64,000 nucleotides of DNA from Leptotrichia sp. HSP-536. Lineage in GTDB: Bacteria; Fusobacteriota; Fusobacteriia; Fusobacteriales; Leptotrichiaceae. The DNA is taken from positions 1,550,001-1,614,000 of the forward strand of contig NZ_CP165647.1 of assembly GCF_041199985.1 (NCBI RefSeq), written 5' to 3'. The notes under the pieces were generated by a model. The model worked only from the letters and a program-made list of their open reading frames with translations, ran no database searches and was not told the origin of the DNA. Both the position numbers and the translations under genes were made by a program. Every line of letters begins with the position of its first letter. The stretch's first letter is position 1. Of the stretch, positions 15,221 through 24,010 are shown in pieces.

Positions 15221-16369
15221 ATGTATATAAATCCAATTATTGAAGGAATTGAGATTTCTGATATTAGAAAAATTCATGAAAGACTAGTAAATTATAAAAA
15301 TGTGATAAATATGACAATTGGGGAGCCTGATATTGATGTTCCGCAGGAAATCAAAGAGGCTGTGGCGTATCATGCCTTAAATAGCAGAATAAAATATTCT
15401 CCTGTGGGAGGGATGCCTGAATTAAGAGAAAAAATTGCCAAATATTATAATGAGCAGTTTTTGGGAAATTATAATGCTCAAAATGTTTTGGTAACGGTTG
15501 GTTCTACAGAAGGGCTTGCTTCGGTTTTGAAAACTATTTTGGCAAAAGATGACGAAGTAATTATTCCGACACCTGCGTATGTGGGATATGAGCCATTAAT
15601 TACGATTTCTGAGGCGAAAACTAAATTTGTTGACTTGGAAGAAAATAATTTTGTGTTGACAAAAGAAATTTTGGAAAAAAATATTACTGATAAAACTAAA
15701 TTAATAATTTTGACATATCCGAATAATCCGTCTGGAATTACGCTTGCAGAAGAAGAAATGGACAAAATTGTGAGATTTTTGAAGAAAAGAAATATTTACT
15801 TGATAAGTGATGAAATTTATGCCGCGATTACTTTTGAAAAATTTACTTCCTTTGCAAAATTTTCTGATGAATTGAAGGAGCAGCTTATTATAATTAACGG
15901 ATTTTCAAAATCACATTCAATGACAGGCTATAGACTTGGGTATATTATTGCCGATGAAAAATTACAGAATCAAGTGAAGAAAGTTAGCCAGTACAATGTA
16001 ACAAGTGCATCAACATTGTCACAATATGGAGCAATTACTGCTCTTGACAAATGTTCTGATACAGCGAAAATTTCTGAAATTTATAAGAAAAGAGTGGAAT
16101 ATTTTGTAAATGGGCTGGAAAAATTAGGTTTCGAATGTCTGAAACCTAAAGGGGCGTTTTATGTTTTTGCAACTTATAAGAATATTGAAAAATTTAAAAA
16201 TATGAAATCATTTGATTTTGTGCTTGATTTACTGGAAAAGACGGAACTTGCGATTGTGCCTGGAATTACATTTCAAGTGGAGGGATACGTAAGATTTTCG
16301 ATTGTGCATGATATTCCAGTATTGGAAGAGGCTATAAAGAGATTGGAAAAGTATATAAAAGAGAAGTAA
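15221..16369 (+). CDS. PLP-dependent class I/II aminotransferase
   Basis: A 382-residue fold-type I aminotransferase. GEPDIDVP at 34-41, YSPVGGMPELRE at 59-70, YPNNPSG at 166-172 and DEIY at 197-200 are all typical. The Schiff-base lysine is K230 in GFSKSHSMTGYRLG, and the phosphate-binding R238 follows. It is closest to the PatA/AspC-type enzymes that use aspartate or aromatic amino acids and 2-oxoglutarate. It is plus-strand and followed after 30 bp by rlmCD, with which it may share a transcript. The start follows AAGGAAGG. The exact substrate is not determined. Confidence 0.9.
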   Translation: MYINPIIEGIEISDIRKIHERLVNYKNVINMTIGEPDIDVPQEIKEAVAYHALNSRIKYSPVGGMPELREKIAKYYNEQFLGNYNAQNVLVTVGSTEGLASVLKTILAKDDEVIIPTPAYVGYEPLITISEAKTKFVDLEENNFVLTKEILEKNITDKTKLIILTYPNNPSGITLAEEEMDKIVRFLKKRNIYLISDEIYAAITFEKFTSFAKFSDELKEQLIIINGFSKSHSMTGYRLGYIIADEKLQNQVKKVSQYNVTSASTLSQYGAITALDKCSDTAKISEIYKKRVEYFVNGLEKLGFECLKPKGAFYVFATYKNIEKFKNMKSFDFVLDLLEKTELAIVPGITFQVEGYVRFSIVHDIPVLEEAIKRLEKYIKEK

Positions 16370-16399
16370 AATTGATAATTTAGAAAATTGGAGAAATTG

Positions 16400-17830
16400 A
16401 TGAAAAAAATGGAAAAGAAAAGTTTGAAAAAAGGGGACTTGCTACAGTTAAAAATTACGAATCTTGATACTAAGGGCAGAGCTTACGGATTTTTTGATGA
16501 AAATAAAATTTATGTGAATATTAATGTGGCAGAAAATCAAGTTGTTGAGGGAATTTTTGTAAAAAGGCGGAAAAAGTTTGAGCTGATACATTGCAAAATT
16601 ATTAACTTTGCTGGGAGACAAAATGCGATTTATGATAATATTGAAAGACAAAATGGAGGCTGTAACTACCAGTACTACACGTATGATGAGCAGCTTGAAA
16701 TAAAGGCAGGGCATATAAAAAAAGAATTAGACAGAATTATTAAGCATGATTATATTTTTGAAGAGCCTGTCAGAAGTGTAAAGCCTGATAAATATAGAAA
16801 TAAGATGGAATTTAGCTTTGGAAATGCTGAAAAAGGAGGGCCTATAATTTTAGGGCTTCATAAGCAAAACAGCTTTCACGACATTGTAGAAGTTGATGGG
16901 CTGAAATTAATGGATGATAATTTTAATAAAATTTATGTTTTTTGTAATGAATTTTGTAAAAAAACAGGCTTTGACTTTTATCATAGGCTTGATCATATAG
17001 GTTTTTTTAGAAATCTTGTAATTAGAAAAGCAGAATTTACAAAACAGATTTTGGTAAATATTGTAACAACGACGCAAATTAGTGAAATGGAAAAGGAAAA
17101 TTTTCAAAAGGAATTTAAAGAAGGTTTGCTGGCTTTGAATTTGAATGATGGCTTTAAAATTACGGGAATTTTACACACATTTAATGATAATTTTTCGGAT
17201 ATGGTTATTTCAGAAAGTGAAACGATTTTGTATGGGGAACGTGATTTGACAGAAGAAATTTTTGGATTAAAATTTAAAATCAGTCCATACAGCTTTTTTC
17301 AGACAAATTCTCGGACAGTTGAAAAATTATACGGAAAAGTTTTGACATATCTTGAAGAAATTGAAAATTTAAAAATTCATGAAGCAACAGTTTTTGACTT
17401 ATTCAGCGGTACAGGTACAATCGGACAAATTGTTTCAAAAAAGGCAAAACAAGTTTATGGAATCGAGTTAGTGCCAGAGGCAGTAGAAAAAGCTAATGAA
17501 AATGCAAAATTGAATAACATTCAGAATGCACATTTTATCGCAGGAGATGTTTTTGAAAAATTAGATGAATTTGATAATGATGGTATCAATCCAAATATTT
17601 TAATTTTGGATCCACCACGAGCTGGAGTAGGTGAAAAAACTATTACAAAGCTGGTAAAATATGATACTAAAAATATTATTTATGTGTCTTGTAATCCCAA
17701 AACTTTGATGACGGATTTGATGAAGTTTGGGGAGTTTGGGTACAGGCTGGTTAGGTGTTCGGTGGTGGATATGTTTCCAGTTACGCCACATATCGAAGTG
17801 GTGGGGTTATTAGAAAAATACGATTTTTAA
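16400..17830 (+). CDS. rlmCD: 23S rRNA (uracil-5-)-methyltransferase, RlmCD/RumA family
   Basis: A 476-residue SAM-dependent RNA methyltransferase. The start at 16400 has GGAG six bases ahead; an in-frame TTG four codons earlier lies in that site. An N-terminal TRAM domain (about 9-68) precedes a FFQTN motif at 299-303, motif I DLFSGTGTIG at 333-342, DPPRAG at 404-409 and the catalytic C431 in SCNPKTL. The single GGC at about 86-88 suggests it lacks the four-cysteine iron-sulfur cluster of E. coli RlmD, as in RlmCD of Gram-positives. It forms 5-methyluridine in 23S rRNA. An ISAs1 remnant begins only a few bases after the stop. Confidence 0.88.
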   Translation: MKKMEKKSLKKGDLLQLKITNLDTKGRAYGFFDENKIYVNINVAENQVVEGIFVKRRKKFELIHCKIINFAGRQNAIYDNIERQNGGCNYQYYTYDEQLEIKAGHIKKELDRIIKHDYIFEEPVRSVKPDKYRNKMEFSFGNAEKGGPIILGLHKQNSFHDIVEVDGLKLMDDNFNKIYVFCNEFCKKTGFDFYHRLDHIGFFRNLVIRKAEFTKQILVNIVTTTQISEMEKENFQKEFKEGLLALNLNDGFKITGILHTFNDNFSDMVISESETILYGERDLTEEIFGLKFKISPYSFFQTNSRTVEKLYGKVLTYLEEIENLKIHEATVFDLFSGTGTIGQIVSKKAKQVYGIELVPEAVEKANENAKLNNIQNAHFIAGDVFEKLDEFDNDGINPNILILDPPRAGVGEKTITKLVKYDTKNIIYVSCNPKTLMTDLMKFGEFGYRLVRCSVVDMFPVTPHIEVVGLLEKYDF

Positions 17831-17833
17831 AGG

Positions 17834-18242
17834 GTGGAAACGAGAGAATATTACTATACTGGAGAAATAGAATGGTTTATTAAAAGAAATAAGGAATGGA
17901 AAGAAGTAAGCATCAATTTTAACAACAGAAGAAAATGGAAAAAAGCAGGAACAGAAAAGGTATTACATAATGAATATAACAGGGGAAGTGGAGAAATTTG
18001 TAAGAACGGCAAGAGGACATTGGGCAATAGAAAGTTATCATTGGATACTGGATGTAACATTTAGGGAAGACGCAAATAAGACATTGAAGAAAAATGCGGC
18101 TAGAAACTTAAATATTTTAAGGAAATTAGCAATATCAATACTGGAAGAGCTGCCATTCAGAAAGAAATTTAGCAGAAGAATAAGAAGATATATTATATCA
18201 CTAGACGTAAGAAGATATTTAAAATTATTTTTTGATATCTAG
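17834..18242 (+). pseudogene. ISAs1-family transposase remnant
   Basis: Frame 1 gives TREYYYTGEIEWF and FIKRNKEWKEV. After a frame change near 17910 the +2 frame gives EENGKKQEQKRYYIMN, then GHWAIESYHWILDVTFREDA, and ends at 18240-18242. The HWAIE...H-W-LDVTFREDA block is the conserved C-terminal part of ISAs1 (DDE_Tnp_1-associated) transposases. The N-terminal two thirds of the transposase are missing and no clear terminal repeat was found. It abuts the rlmCD stop codon, so insertion or deletion occurred right behind that gene. Confidence 0.85.
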
Positions 18243-18400
18243 AAATGTTGTTGCAAAAAAATTGGTTAAATACAAAGAAATGGTTTGAAATATTCATGCG
18301 TTTGTCGTGACCCCCTTTTTTATCTATTTAGAATTTTAATTTTTATGTTATAATTTAAATATATTTGACAATAAGTTTTAATTTTGAAAGAAGGGATTAA

Positions 18401-19156
18401 ATGAATAAAATTATCAAACAGAAATTAGAAGAAATTGAAAAAAGAGAAAATGTAAAAATTATTCTTGCTGTGGAATCTGGAAGTCGTGCTTGGGGATTTG
18501 CTTCGCCAGATAGCGATTATGATGTGAGATTTATTTATGTGAGAAAAACTAAGGAATATTTGAAACTTAATGAAATTCGGGATGTGATAGAATGGCAGCT
18601 TGATAAAACACTGGACATTAGTGGCTGGGATATAAAAAAGGCGTTAAAATTACTGTATAAAACAAATCCCACTTTGTTTGAATGGTGCAATTCTCCAATT
18701 GTATATAAAAAAACGAAAGAATTTGAAGAATTAAAAAAACTATTGCCACACTATTTTTCGCCTAAAAAAAGTTTGTATCATTACTTGAATATGGCAAAAA
18801 CAAACTATCGTGAATATTTAAAAGGAGATAAAGTGAGAACAAAAAAATATTTTTATGTTTTACGTCCTCTGCTTGCCGCAAAATGGACAATTGATAAAAA
18901 GATTTATCCACCAATGGAATTTTCAAAACTTTTAAATGAAGAACTGAAAAACGATGAAAAAGTAAAAATGGAAATAGAAAAACTATTGGAAAAAAAGATT
19001 CAAATGCTGGAAATGGATTATTCAGAAAAAATAGAAATTCTTAATGAATATATTGAAAAGAACTTTGAAATAGTGGAAAAAAATATCAATAAAATAACCG
19101 ATGAAAAACATAATTGGGAAAAATTGAATAAATATTTTTATAAAATTTTGAAATAA
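18401..19156 (+). CDS. RlaP-type nucleotidyltransferase (RNA repair pathway, DNA polymerase beta superfamily)
   Basis: A 251-residue protein. The polymerase-beta nucleotidyltransferase motif is ESGSRAWGFASPDSDYDVRF at 25-44: GSRAWG, then the metal-binding D39 and D41. WCNSPIVY near 87-94, RTKKYFYVLRPLLAAKW and the helical C-terminus match the family once called COG3541 and now named RlaP. RlaP genes are often found beside RNA ligase and RtcB-type repair genes, where a nucleotide-adding role on broken RNA is predicted but, to my knowledge, not proven. Here it is monocistronic. Another RNA repair enzyme lies at 47722-49902. The start follows GAAAGAAGGG. Confidence 0.85.
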   Translation: MNKIIKQKLEEIEKRENVKIILAVESGSRAWGFASPDSDYDVRFIYVRKTKEYLKLNEIRDVIEWQLDKTLDISGWDIKKALKLLYKTNPTLFEWCNSPIVYKKTKEFEELKKLLPHYFSPKKSLYHYLNMAKTNYREYLKGDKVRTKKYFYVLRPLLAAKWTIDKKIYPPMEFSKLLNEELKNDEKVKMEIEKLLEKKIQMLEMDYSEKIEILNEYIEKNFEIVEKNINKITDEKHNWEKLNKYFYKILK

Positions 19157-19157
19157 C

Positions 19158-19263
19158 TATACTCGAACCCATTTAAAATAGAACTATTAAAAATCATATA
19201 AATTTAGGGTTTGGGTAAAATAGTCGTAGCTTTGGCGTTTGGTTTTAAGGCAGTTTTACTATA
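19158..19263. repeat. Dispersed palindrome-ended repeat, family A, copy 1
   Basis: It begins TATACTCGAACCCATTTAAAA and ends TTTTACTATA. In inverse orientation it matches 26576-26681 and 28507-28610 over about 105 bp, including TAGGGTTTG and the two ends. The ends are imperfect inverted repeats. Confidence 0.8.
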
Positions 19264-19318
19264 AATATTCAAAGTCTGTCTGACAGTAATATGTATTTAG
19301 AATTTAATAAAACAAATA

Positions 19319-19382
19319 TTCTGAAACAAGGGTCTTGACCCCTTGTATAAATAAAAAATTTAGGTTGTCGAACATATCTATT
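19319..19382. repeat. Dispersed hairpin repeat, family D, copy 2
   Basis: CAAGGGTCTTGACCCCTTG hairpin followed by an AT stretch and GGTTGTCGAACATATCTAT. This is the reverse complement of 2333-2397 with a handful of changes. Confidence 0.7.
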
Positions 19383-19474
19383 GAATTTTACAAGAATTAA
19401 AAGTAAAAATGGTATTTTTTATGAATAAAATCTTTTAAAATTGATTCAAATGGAAAAATATCAAGGAAATTCAC

Positions 19475-19503
19475 TTGACAAGTAAAAAGAAATAATATAT
19501 AAT
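19475..19503 (+). promoter_or_regulatory. Promoter of rplM-rpsI
   Basis: The -35 TTGACA (19475-19480) and -10 TATAAT (19498-19503) are both perfect consensus with a 17-base spacer. Transcription would begin near 19510, leaving a leader of about 65 bases. Confidence 0.8.
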
Positions 19504-19509
19504 TAACTA

Positions 19510-19566
19510 ATATGAGCCTTTCCCACAAAGGACCGTTATTCTATAAAATAGAGAATAAAAACAGGA
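19510..19566 (+). promoter_or_regulatory. Possible ribosomal-protein leader of rplM
   Basis: The short 5' leader carries a CCTTT...AAAGG hairpin and a TTATTCTA/TAGAGAATA hairpin just before the AGGAGG. This resembles an autoregulatory L13 leader in position only; it was not matched to a known family. Confidence 0.3.
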
Positions 19567-19575
19567 GGAAACAAA

Positions 19576-20010
19576 GTGAGTAAATACACTGTAATGCAAA
19601 AAAAAGAAGAAGTTGTAAGAAACTGGTATGAGATAGACGCAGAAGGAAAAGTACTTGGAAAACTAGCTACTGAAATCGCAGTTAGATTAATGGGTAAACA
19701 TAAGCCAAGCTACACACCGCACGTTGACGGAGGAGATTTTGTTATCGTATTAAACGCTGATAAAATTGCTGTAACAGGGAACAAATTATTAGACAAAAAA
19801 TATTACAGACATAGTGGATATCCAGGTGGATTGAAAGTAAGAAATTTAGAAGAAATGTTACAAAAACAACCTACTGAAGTAATCAGAAAAGCTGTAGAAA
19901 GAATGTTACCTAAAAACAAATTAGGAAGCCAAATGATTAACAGATTGAGATTATTCACAGGAACAGAACATACACATACAGCACAAAAACCAGAAAGAAT
20001 AGAGTTATAG
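19576..20010 (+). CDS. rplM: 50S ribosomal protein L13
   Basis: A 144-residue L13, the usual bacterial length. RNWYEIDAEGKVLGKLATEIA at the N-terminus, GKHKPSYTPHVDGGDFVIVLNA, and the C-terminal RMLPKNKLG and RLRLFTGTEHTHTAQKPE are conserved L13 blocks. It is an early-assembly protein of the large subunit. The start codon is GTG behind AGGAGG. It is followed by rpsI after 13 bases, the standard L13-S9 pair, and both share the strong promoter at 19475-19503. A dense A-rich codon use fits high expression. Confidence 0.97.
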   Translation: MSKYTVMQKKEEVVRNWYEIDAEGKVLGKLATEIAVRLMGKHKPSYTPHVDGGDFVIVLNADKIAVTGNKLLDKKYYRHSGYPGGLKVRNLEEMLQKQPTEVIRKAVERMLPKNKLGSQMINRLRLFTGTEHTHTAQKPERIEL

Positions 20011-20023
20011 GAGGTAAATTTTC

Positions 20024-20422
20024 GTGGCAGAAAAAATTCAATATTTAGGAACTGGAAGAAGAAAAACTTCAGTAGCAAGAGTAAGATTAGTACCAGGTGA
20101 AACTGGAGTAACAATAAATGGAAAAGATATGAGAGAATATTTTGGTGGAAGAGAAATCTTGGCTAAAATAGTAGAACAACCATTAGAATTAACAGAAACT
20201 TTAAACAAATACGGAGTAAAAGTTAATGTAATCGGTGGAGGAAACACTGGACAAGCAGGAGCAATTAGACATGGTGTTTCAAGAGCTTTATTAGTAGCTG
20301 ACGCTGAATTAAGAGGAGCTTTAAAAGAAGCAGGATTCTTAACAAGAGATTCAAGAATGGTTGAAAGAAAAAAATACGGGAAAAAGAAAGCAAGAAGAAG
20401 CCCACAATTTTCAAAAAGATAG
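20024..20422 (+). CDS. rpsI: 30S ribosomal protein S9
   Basis: A 132-residue S9. YLGTGRRKTSVARVRLVPG at the start, the GGGNTGQAGAIRHGVSRAL core and the basic tail ending QFSKR, which reaches the P-site tRNA, are all present. The start is GTG behind GGAGGT, 13 bases after rplM. A strong hairpin terminator follows the stop. Confidence 0.97.
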   Translation: MAEKIQYLGTGRRKTSVARVRLVPGETGVTINGKDMREYFGGREILAKIVEQPLELTETLNKYGVKVNVIGGGNTGQAGAIRHGVSRALLVADAELRGALKEAGFLTRDSRMVERKKYGKKKARRSPQFSKR

Positions 20423-20452
20423 GAAAAAATATAATAAAAGATATTTTATATG

Positions 20453-20488
20453 CCCTTGGAAACATTGGTTTTCAGGGGTTTTTATTTT
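20453..20488 (+). terminator. Terminator of rplM-rpsI
   Basis: CCCTTGGAAAC and GTTTTCAGGGG pair over 11 positions (two G-U) around a four-base loop, followed by TTTTTATTTTAT. Confidence 0.8.
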
Positions 20489-20581
20489 ATAAAAAAATAT
20501 TGGAAAAATATAGAGATATACACAAAATACTCCATCTTTTCCATCGCTTTTCTTGACTCTTCGATTCTCTCATATAATTTC

Positions 20582-21163
20582 TTAAATATTTTTATTTATC
20601 TCTTCTACTGCCTTTGAAAACTGTTTTCTAGAAATATTAAACGAATTAAGAGCCTTCAAAAGCTGTTTTCCATTATAATAGCCAATTTTCAGCATATCTC
20701 CAAGCATTATTCTGCGTTCCTTTGCATTATTTCCTGAAATAAATCCATTGTCAATTAAATCACTAATATTAAATCTATCTTCAACATCTTGATTAGCTGT
20801 AATAACATTTTTTAAAGCCTCTAAAATTACTTTATCATTGGCATTTTCCACTCCGATATTATCATTTCTCGTCGCCTCCTTTTGGCTTACAAAAGCATGT
20901 TTTATATTCGGAATATATCTTTTTAATGTATCACGAATTTTTTTCCCTGCAAAATCAGGATCTGTAAATAAAATTAAATCATTATTTTTTGATAGTTCAA
21001 CCATTTTATTTATTGTTTTTTTAGATAATGCGGAAAAGCCGTTTAAGGCGATAATGTGTGCATCTACAACTCTTTTTATGGCTGTTATGTCATCTCGCCC
21101 TTCAACTACTATAATTTCGTTTATTTTTAATTTTTCTTTTTGTTTATTTAACTCTTTTTTCAT
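20582..21163 (-). CDS. rnmV: Ribonuclease M5 (5S rRNA maturation)
   Basis: A 193-residue protein with an N-terminal TOPRIM domain: the IIVVEGRDD catalytic glutamate is E21, and the FTDPDFAG metal-binding aspartates are D68 and D70. The C-terminal half carries the NAKERRIMLGDMLKIGYYNGKQLLKAL helical region typical of RNase M5. The enzyme trims 5S rRNA precursors together with ribosomal protein L18. Length and domain order agree with Firmicute and fusobacterial M5; DnaG-type extra domains are absent. It stands 20 bases downstream of pepD on the same strand, so the two may be cotranscribed. Confidence 0.9.
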   Translation of the reverse strand: MKKELNKQKEKLKINEIIVVEGRDDITAIKRVVDAHIIALNGFSALSKKTINKMVELSKNNDLILFTDPDFAGKKIRDTLKRYIPNIKHAFVSQKEATRNDNIGVENANDKVILEALKNVITANQDVEDRFNISDLIDNGFISGNNAKERRIMLGDMLKIGYYNGKQLLKALNSFNISRKQFSKAVEEINKNI

Positions 21164-21184
21164 TTAATATTTCCTTTTGATTTT

Positions 21185-22669
21185 TTATTTGATATTATAA
21201 TCTTCCATAACTTTTAGCAGCAATTCCCAAGTTTTTCCAACTGAATCTATTTCCATTCTCTCTTCTGGAGTGTGAGCACCATAAATACTAGGCCCAATCG
21301 AAACAATATCAACGTTTTCCATATTATTGTCAAAAATTCCACATTCCAGTCCAGCATGAATCGCCTTAATTTCAGCATCTTTTCCTGTTATTTTTTTAAA
21401 TGAATTTACAACTATTTCACGAATTTTTGAATCTTTTCGGTATTCCCAAGATGGATATGGAGAATTTATTTTTACTGTCACTTCATATTTTTCAGAAAGT
21501 TCCTTTACATCATTTAGTAAACTTTCAAGCGATTTATTTACCGAGCTTCTTGGCAATGTCTGAATTTTTATCACGATTTTTCCATCTTTATTTTCAGTTT
21601 TTATAACTCCGAGATTTATTGAAGTTTCCACAAGCCCCTCAATATCCTTGCTCATTGAAATAACTCCATTTGGAAATTCATGCAAGAATGAAATAACGGC
21701 ATTTGTATTAGAAATTGACAATTTCCCTTCATTTTTCAGTTTCTCTTTTTTAACTTCCTTCACTTCAATAACCGGATTTTTGTCAATAATTTTAAAATCT
21801 TTTGTTATATTTTTAAAAGCCAGTTTTGCCAATCTTTCAAAATCACTGACTTTTTCATCCTCAAGTTTCACAGCCAGCAACGCCACAGCCTCTCTTGGTA
21901 TCGCATTAGTTTTTTCCCCACCGTCAATATCCATTATTGCAAGAGTGTATTTTTTATTTAAGTGATTCAGAACTTCTGCCAAAATTTTATTTGAATTTCC
22001 AAATCCTAAATGAATTTCAGCTCCTGAATGTCCACCTAGAAGTCCTTTTACATCAACACTTATCACAGTATCATCTTCTTCTAGTTTTTCCGCATCAAAG
22101 TTAAACTCATTAAGGATTCTCGCACCACCTGCACTGCTCACATAAACTTGTCCGTATTCTTCAGTATCCAAATTTATAAGTGTCTTTCCAGAAAAAATTC
22201 CAAAGTCAAGGTTATTAACTCCGCTCATTCCGTCCTCTTCGTCAGTTGTGATAATAATTTCAAGTGCTGGATGCTTCAAATCATTACTGTCAAGTATCGC
22301 AAGTGCATAAGCCACAGCAATTCCATTATCTGCCCCAAGTGTTGTTCCATTTGCCTTCAAGTATCCATCTTCCACAACAAGTTCAATTCCTTGTGTTTCA
22401 AAATCAAATTGTGTATTTTTATTTTTTTCCCAAACCATATCCATATGTCCTTGCAGGATAAGTGGAGAATATTCTTCATATCCCGCTGTTGCAGGCTTTC
22501 TTATTAATACATTCAACGCCTTGTCCTGAATAACTTCCAGATTTCTTTCCTTCGCAAATTCAACAATCCAGTCACTAATCTTCTTTTCTTTTCTTGAACC
22601 TCTTGGTATTTTTGAAATTTCACCAAAATAGTGAAAAACTTTTTCAGGATATAAATTTTCTATTTTCAT
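21185..22669 (-). CDS. pepD: Aminoacyl-histidine dipeptidase (M20 family)
   Basis: A 494-residue metallopeptidase of M20. The zinc ligands and catalytic residues are recognisable: LQGHMDMVW with H75 and D77, GTTLGADNGIA with the bridging D114, and TTDEEDGMSG with E144/E145. The lid domain (about 205-390) and a C-terminal HAGLECGIF complete the fold. PepD cleaves Xaa-His and other dipeptides taken up from the medium, a cytoplasmic role suited to an amino-acid-using anaerobe. The start follows AGAAAGGAAAAATA. Downstream is rnmV; upstream are a hairpin repeat and a small unknown gene. Confidence 0.93.
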   Translation of the reverse strand: MKIENLYPEKVFHYFGEISKIPRGSRKEKKISDWIVEFAKERNLEVIQDKALNVLIRKPATAGYEEYSPLILQGHMDMVWEKNKNTQFDFETQGIELVVEDGYLKANGTTLGADNGIAVAYALAILDSNDLKHPALEIIITTDEEDGMSGVNNLDFGIFSGKTLINLDTEEYGQVYVSSAGGARILNEFNFDAEKLEEDDTVISVDVKGLLGGHSGAEIHLGFGNSNKILAEVLNHLNKKYTLAIMDIDGGEKTNAIPREAVALLAVKLEDEKVSDFERLAKLAFKNITKDFKIIDKNPVIEVKEVKKEKLKNEGKLSISNTNAVISFLHEFPNGVISMSKDIEGLVETSINLGVIKTENKDGKIVIKIQTLPRSSVNKSLESLLNDVKELSEKYEVTVKINSPYPSWEYRKDSKIREIVVNSFKKITGKDAEIKAIHAGLECGIFDNNMENVDIVSIGPSIYGAHTPEERMEIDSVGKTWELLLKVMEDYNIK

Positions 22670-22697
22670 TATTTTTCCTTTCTGTTAATATAAATAA

Positions 22698-22726
22698 CAA
22701 CAAGGGGATAACCCCTTGCCTCAAAG
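22698..22726. repeat. Hairpin repeat, family D, short copy
   Basis: CAAGGGGATAACCCCTTGCCTCA resembles the CAAGGGGTC...GACCCCTTGCCTCA core at 2369-2393 but lacks its flank. It lies just upstream of pepD on that gene's strand. Confidence 0.5.
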
Positions 22727-22751
22727 ATAAAGATTTCTTAAACATCTTTAT

Positions 22752-22901
22752 TTATAAAATATTTTCCAGTAATTCTTCAAGTTCTGACATTTCTCTCTGT
22801 GTCAAGTCATACCCGCTTTTTAACTTTTTCAAAATTCTATTTTCAGAACCAACCGAACTACGCTCTAAAATTTTTATAACTAATCTTTTATAAAATTCCA
22901 C
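22752..22901 (-). CDS. Small hypothetical protein, 49 residues
   Basis: The frame starts with GTG at 22899-22901 behind AAAGGGAG and stops at TAA 22752-22754. It encodes a charged, probably all-helical protein: VEFYKRLVIKILERSS, then ENRILKKLKSGYDL and a C-terminal MSELEELLENIL. It fits between deoD and pepD on their strand, with a fair ribosome site. No family recognised. The amphipathic pattern suggests a two-helix protein rather than chance sequence, but it could be a spurious frame. Confidence 0.45.
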   Translation of the reverse strand: MEFYKRLVIKILERSSVGSENRILKKLKSGYDLTQREMSELEELLENIL

Positions 22902-22938
22902 TAATTTTTTCTCCCTTTAGTTATTTTCTTTAATTATT

Positions 22939-23649
22939 TTAAAGCTGTATTGCTGTTTCCAATGCCACTTCTATCATTTCGTTAAAAGTTGTTTGTCTTT
23001 CTTCAGCACTTGTAACTTCGTGAGTAATGAACGAATCACTTATTGTAAGTAATGTTAATGCATTTACTCCTAATTTTGCCGCTGTTGTATAAAGTTGTGC
23101 TGTTTCCATATCTACACACAGTACTCCAAATTCAGCCCATTTTTTCCAAGCATTAGGATCTTCTCCATAAAAAGTATCACTTGTAAATATATTTCCAGCC
23201 TTTATATTTAGTCCTTTTGCTTTAGCAATTTCATAAGCTTTGAAAAGTAATTCTGGGCTTGCTGTAGGTGCATAATCTGCTCCATTAAATCTCAACTTGT
23301 TAATCGCTGAATCAGTTGAAGCCGACATTGCGATAACAACATCTCTAACTTTCACCTCTTCTTGATAAGAACCAGCTGTCCCAATTCTAATCAAGTTCTT
23401 TACTCCAAATTCAGTTATCAGCTCATGTGAATAAATCCCAATCGAAGGCACTCCCATTCCAGTTCCTTGAACAGACACCTTTTTACCTTTATAAGTCCCA
23501 GTAAACCCTAGCATTCCTCTAACATTGTTATACTGAACAACATCTTCCAAAAATGTTTCTGCAATATATTTTGCCCTAAGCGGATCTCCCGGCAGCAATA
23601 TAGTTTCTGCAACATCTCCTCTATTCGCCCCAATATGCGGTGTTCCCAT
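22939..23649 (-). CDS. deoD: Purine nucleoside phosphorylase, DeoD type
   Basis: A 236-residue hexameric-type phosphorylase. TPHIGANRGDVAETILLPGDPLRAKYIAE at the start holds the phosphate-binding G and R24-region residues. GTAGSYQ near 90, CVDMETAQLY near 178-187 (substrate ribose) and TISDS near 202 complete the active site. It splits purine ribo- and deoxyribonucleosides with phosphate for salvage. Length is normal. It has its own promoter at 23703-23731 and starts behind TAGGAGGTAATGAA. Cytidine deaminase at 28 kb is another salvage gene in the window but is not linked. Confidence 0.95.
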   Translation of the reverse strand: MGTPHIGANRGDVAETILLPGDPLRAKYIAETFLEDVVQYNNVRGMLGFTGTYKGKKVSVQGTGMGVPSIGIYSHELITEFGVKNLIRIGTAGSYQEEVKVRDVVIAMSASTDSAINKLRFNGADYAPTASPELLFKAYEIAKAKGLNIKAGNIFTSDTFYGEDPNAWKKWAEFGVLCVDMETAQLYTTAAKLGVNALTLLTISDSFITHEVTSAEERQTTFNEMIEVALETAIQL

Positions 23650-23702
23650 TTCATTACCTCCTAAAGTTTTTATATTTTTTAAAAATTTTTTTATTTACTA
23701 TA

Positions 23703-23731
23703 ATTGTACTTCACTTTTTGAAATTATTCAA
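23703..23731 (-). promoter_or_regulatory. Promoter of deoD
   Basis: Minus-strand -35 TTGAAT (23726-23731), 17-base spacer, -10 TACAAT (23703-23708). The rest of the 23650-24010 gap is AT-rich DNA in which I see no gene. Confidence 0.6.
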
Positions 23732-24010
23732 GGACTTTATTTTATTTTTTTAGATATTTTTATTCTTTATATTTTTATTTTAATAAATTTTATTATATTA
23801 TTATTAAATTAGAATTAAAACATATATAAACTTAATTTTTTATTTTGTATTTTATATACAATATATCTATATTTAATATATACAAATTTATTACAAAGGA
23901 AGTAAAAAATAGGATGTTCAAATAAATACAAATTAATAATTCTTATTTTTCACAAAATAAAACCTTCGTTTTTAAATGTATTTAACTCTTTTATTTTTTC
24001 ATATCATTTA

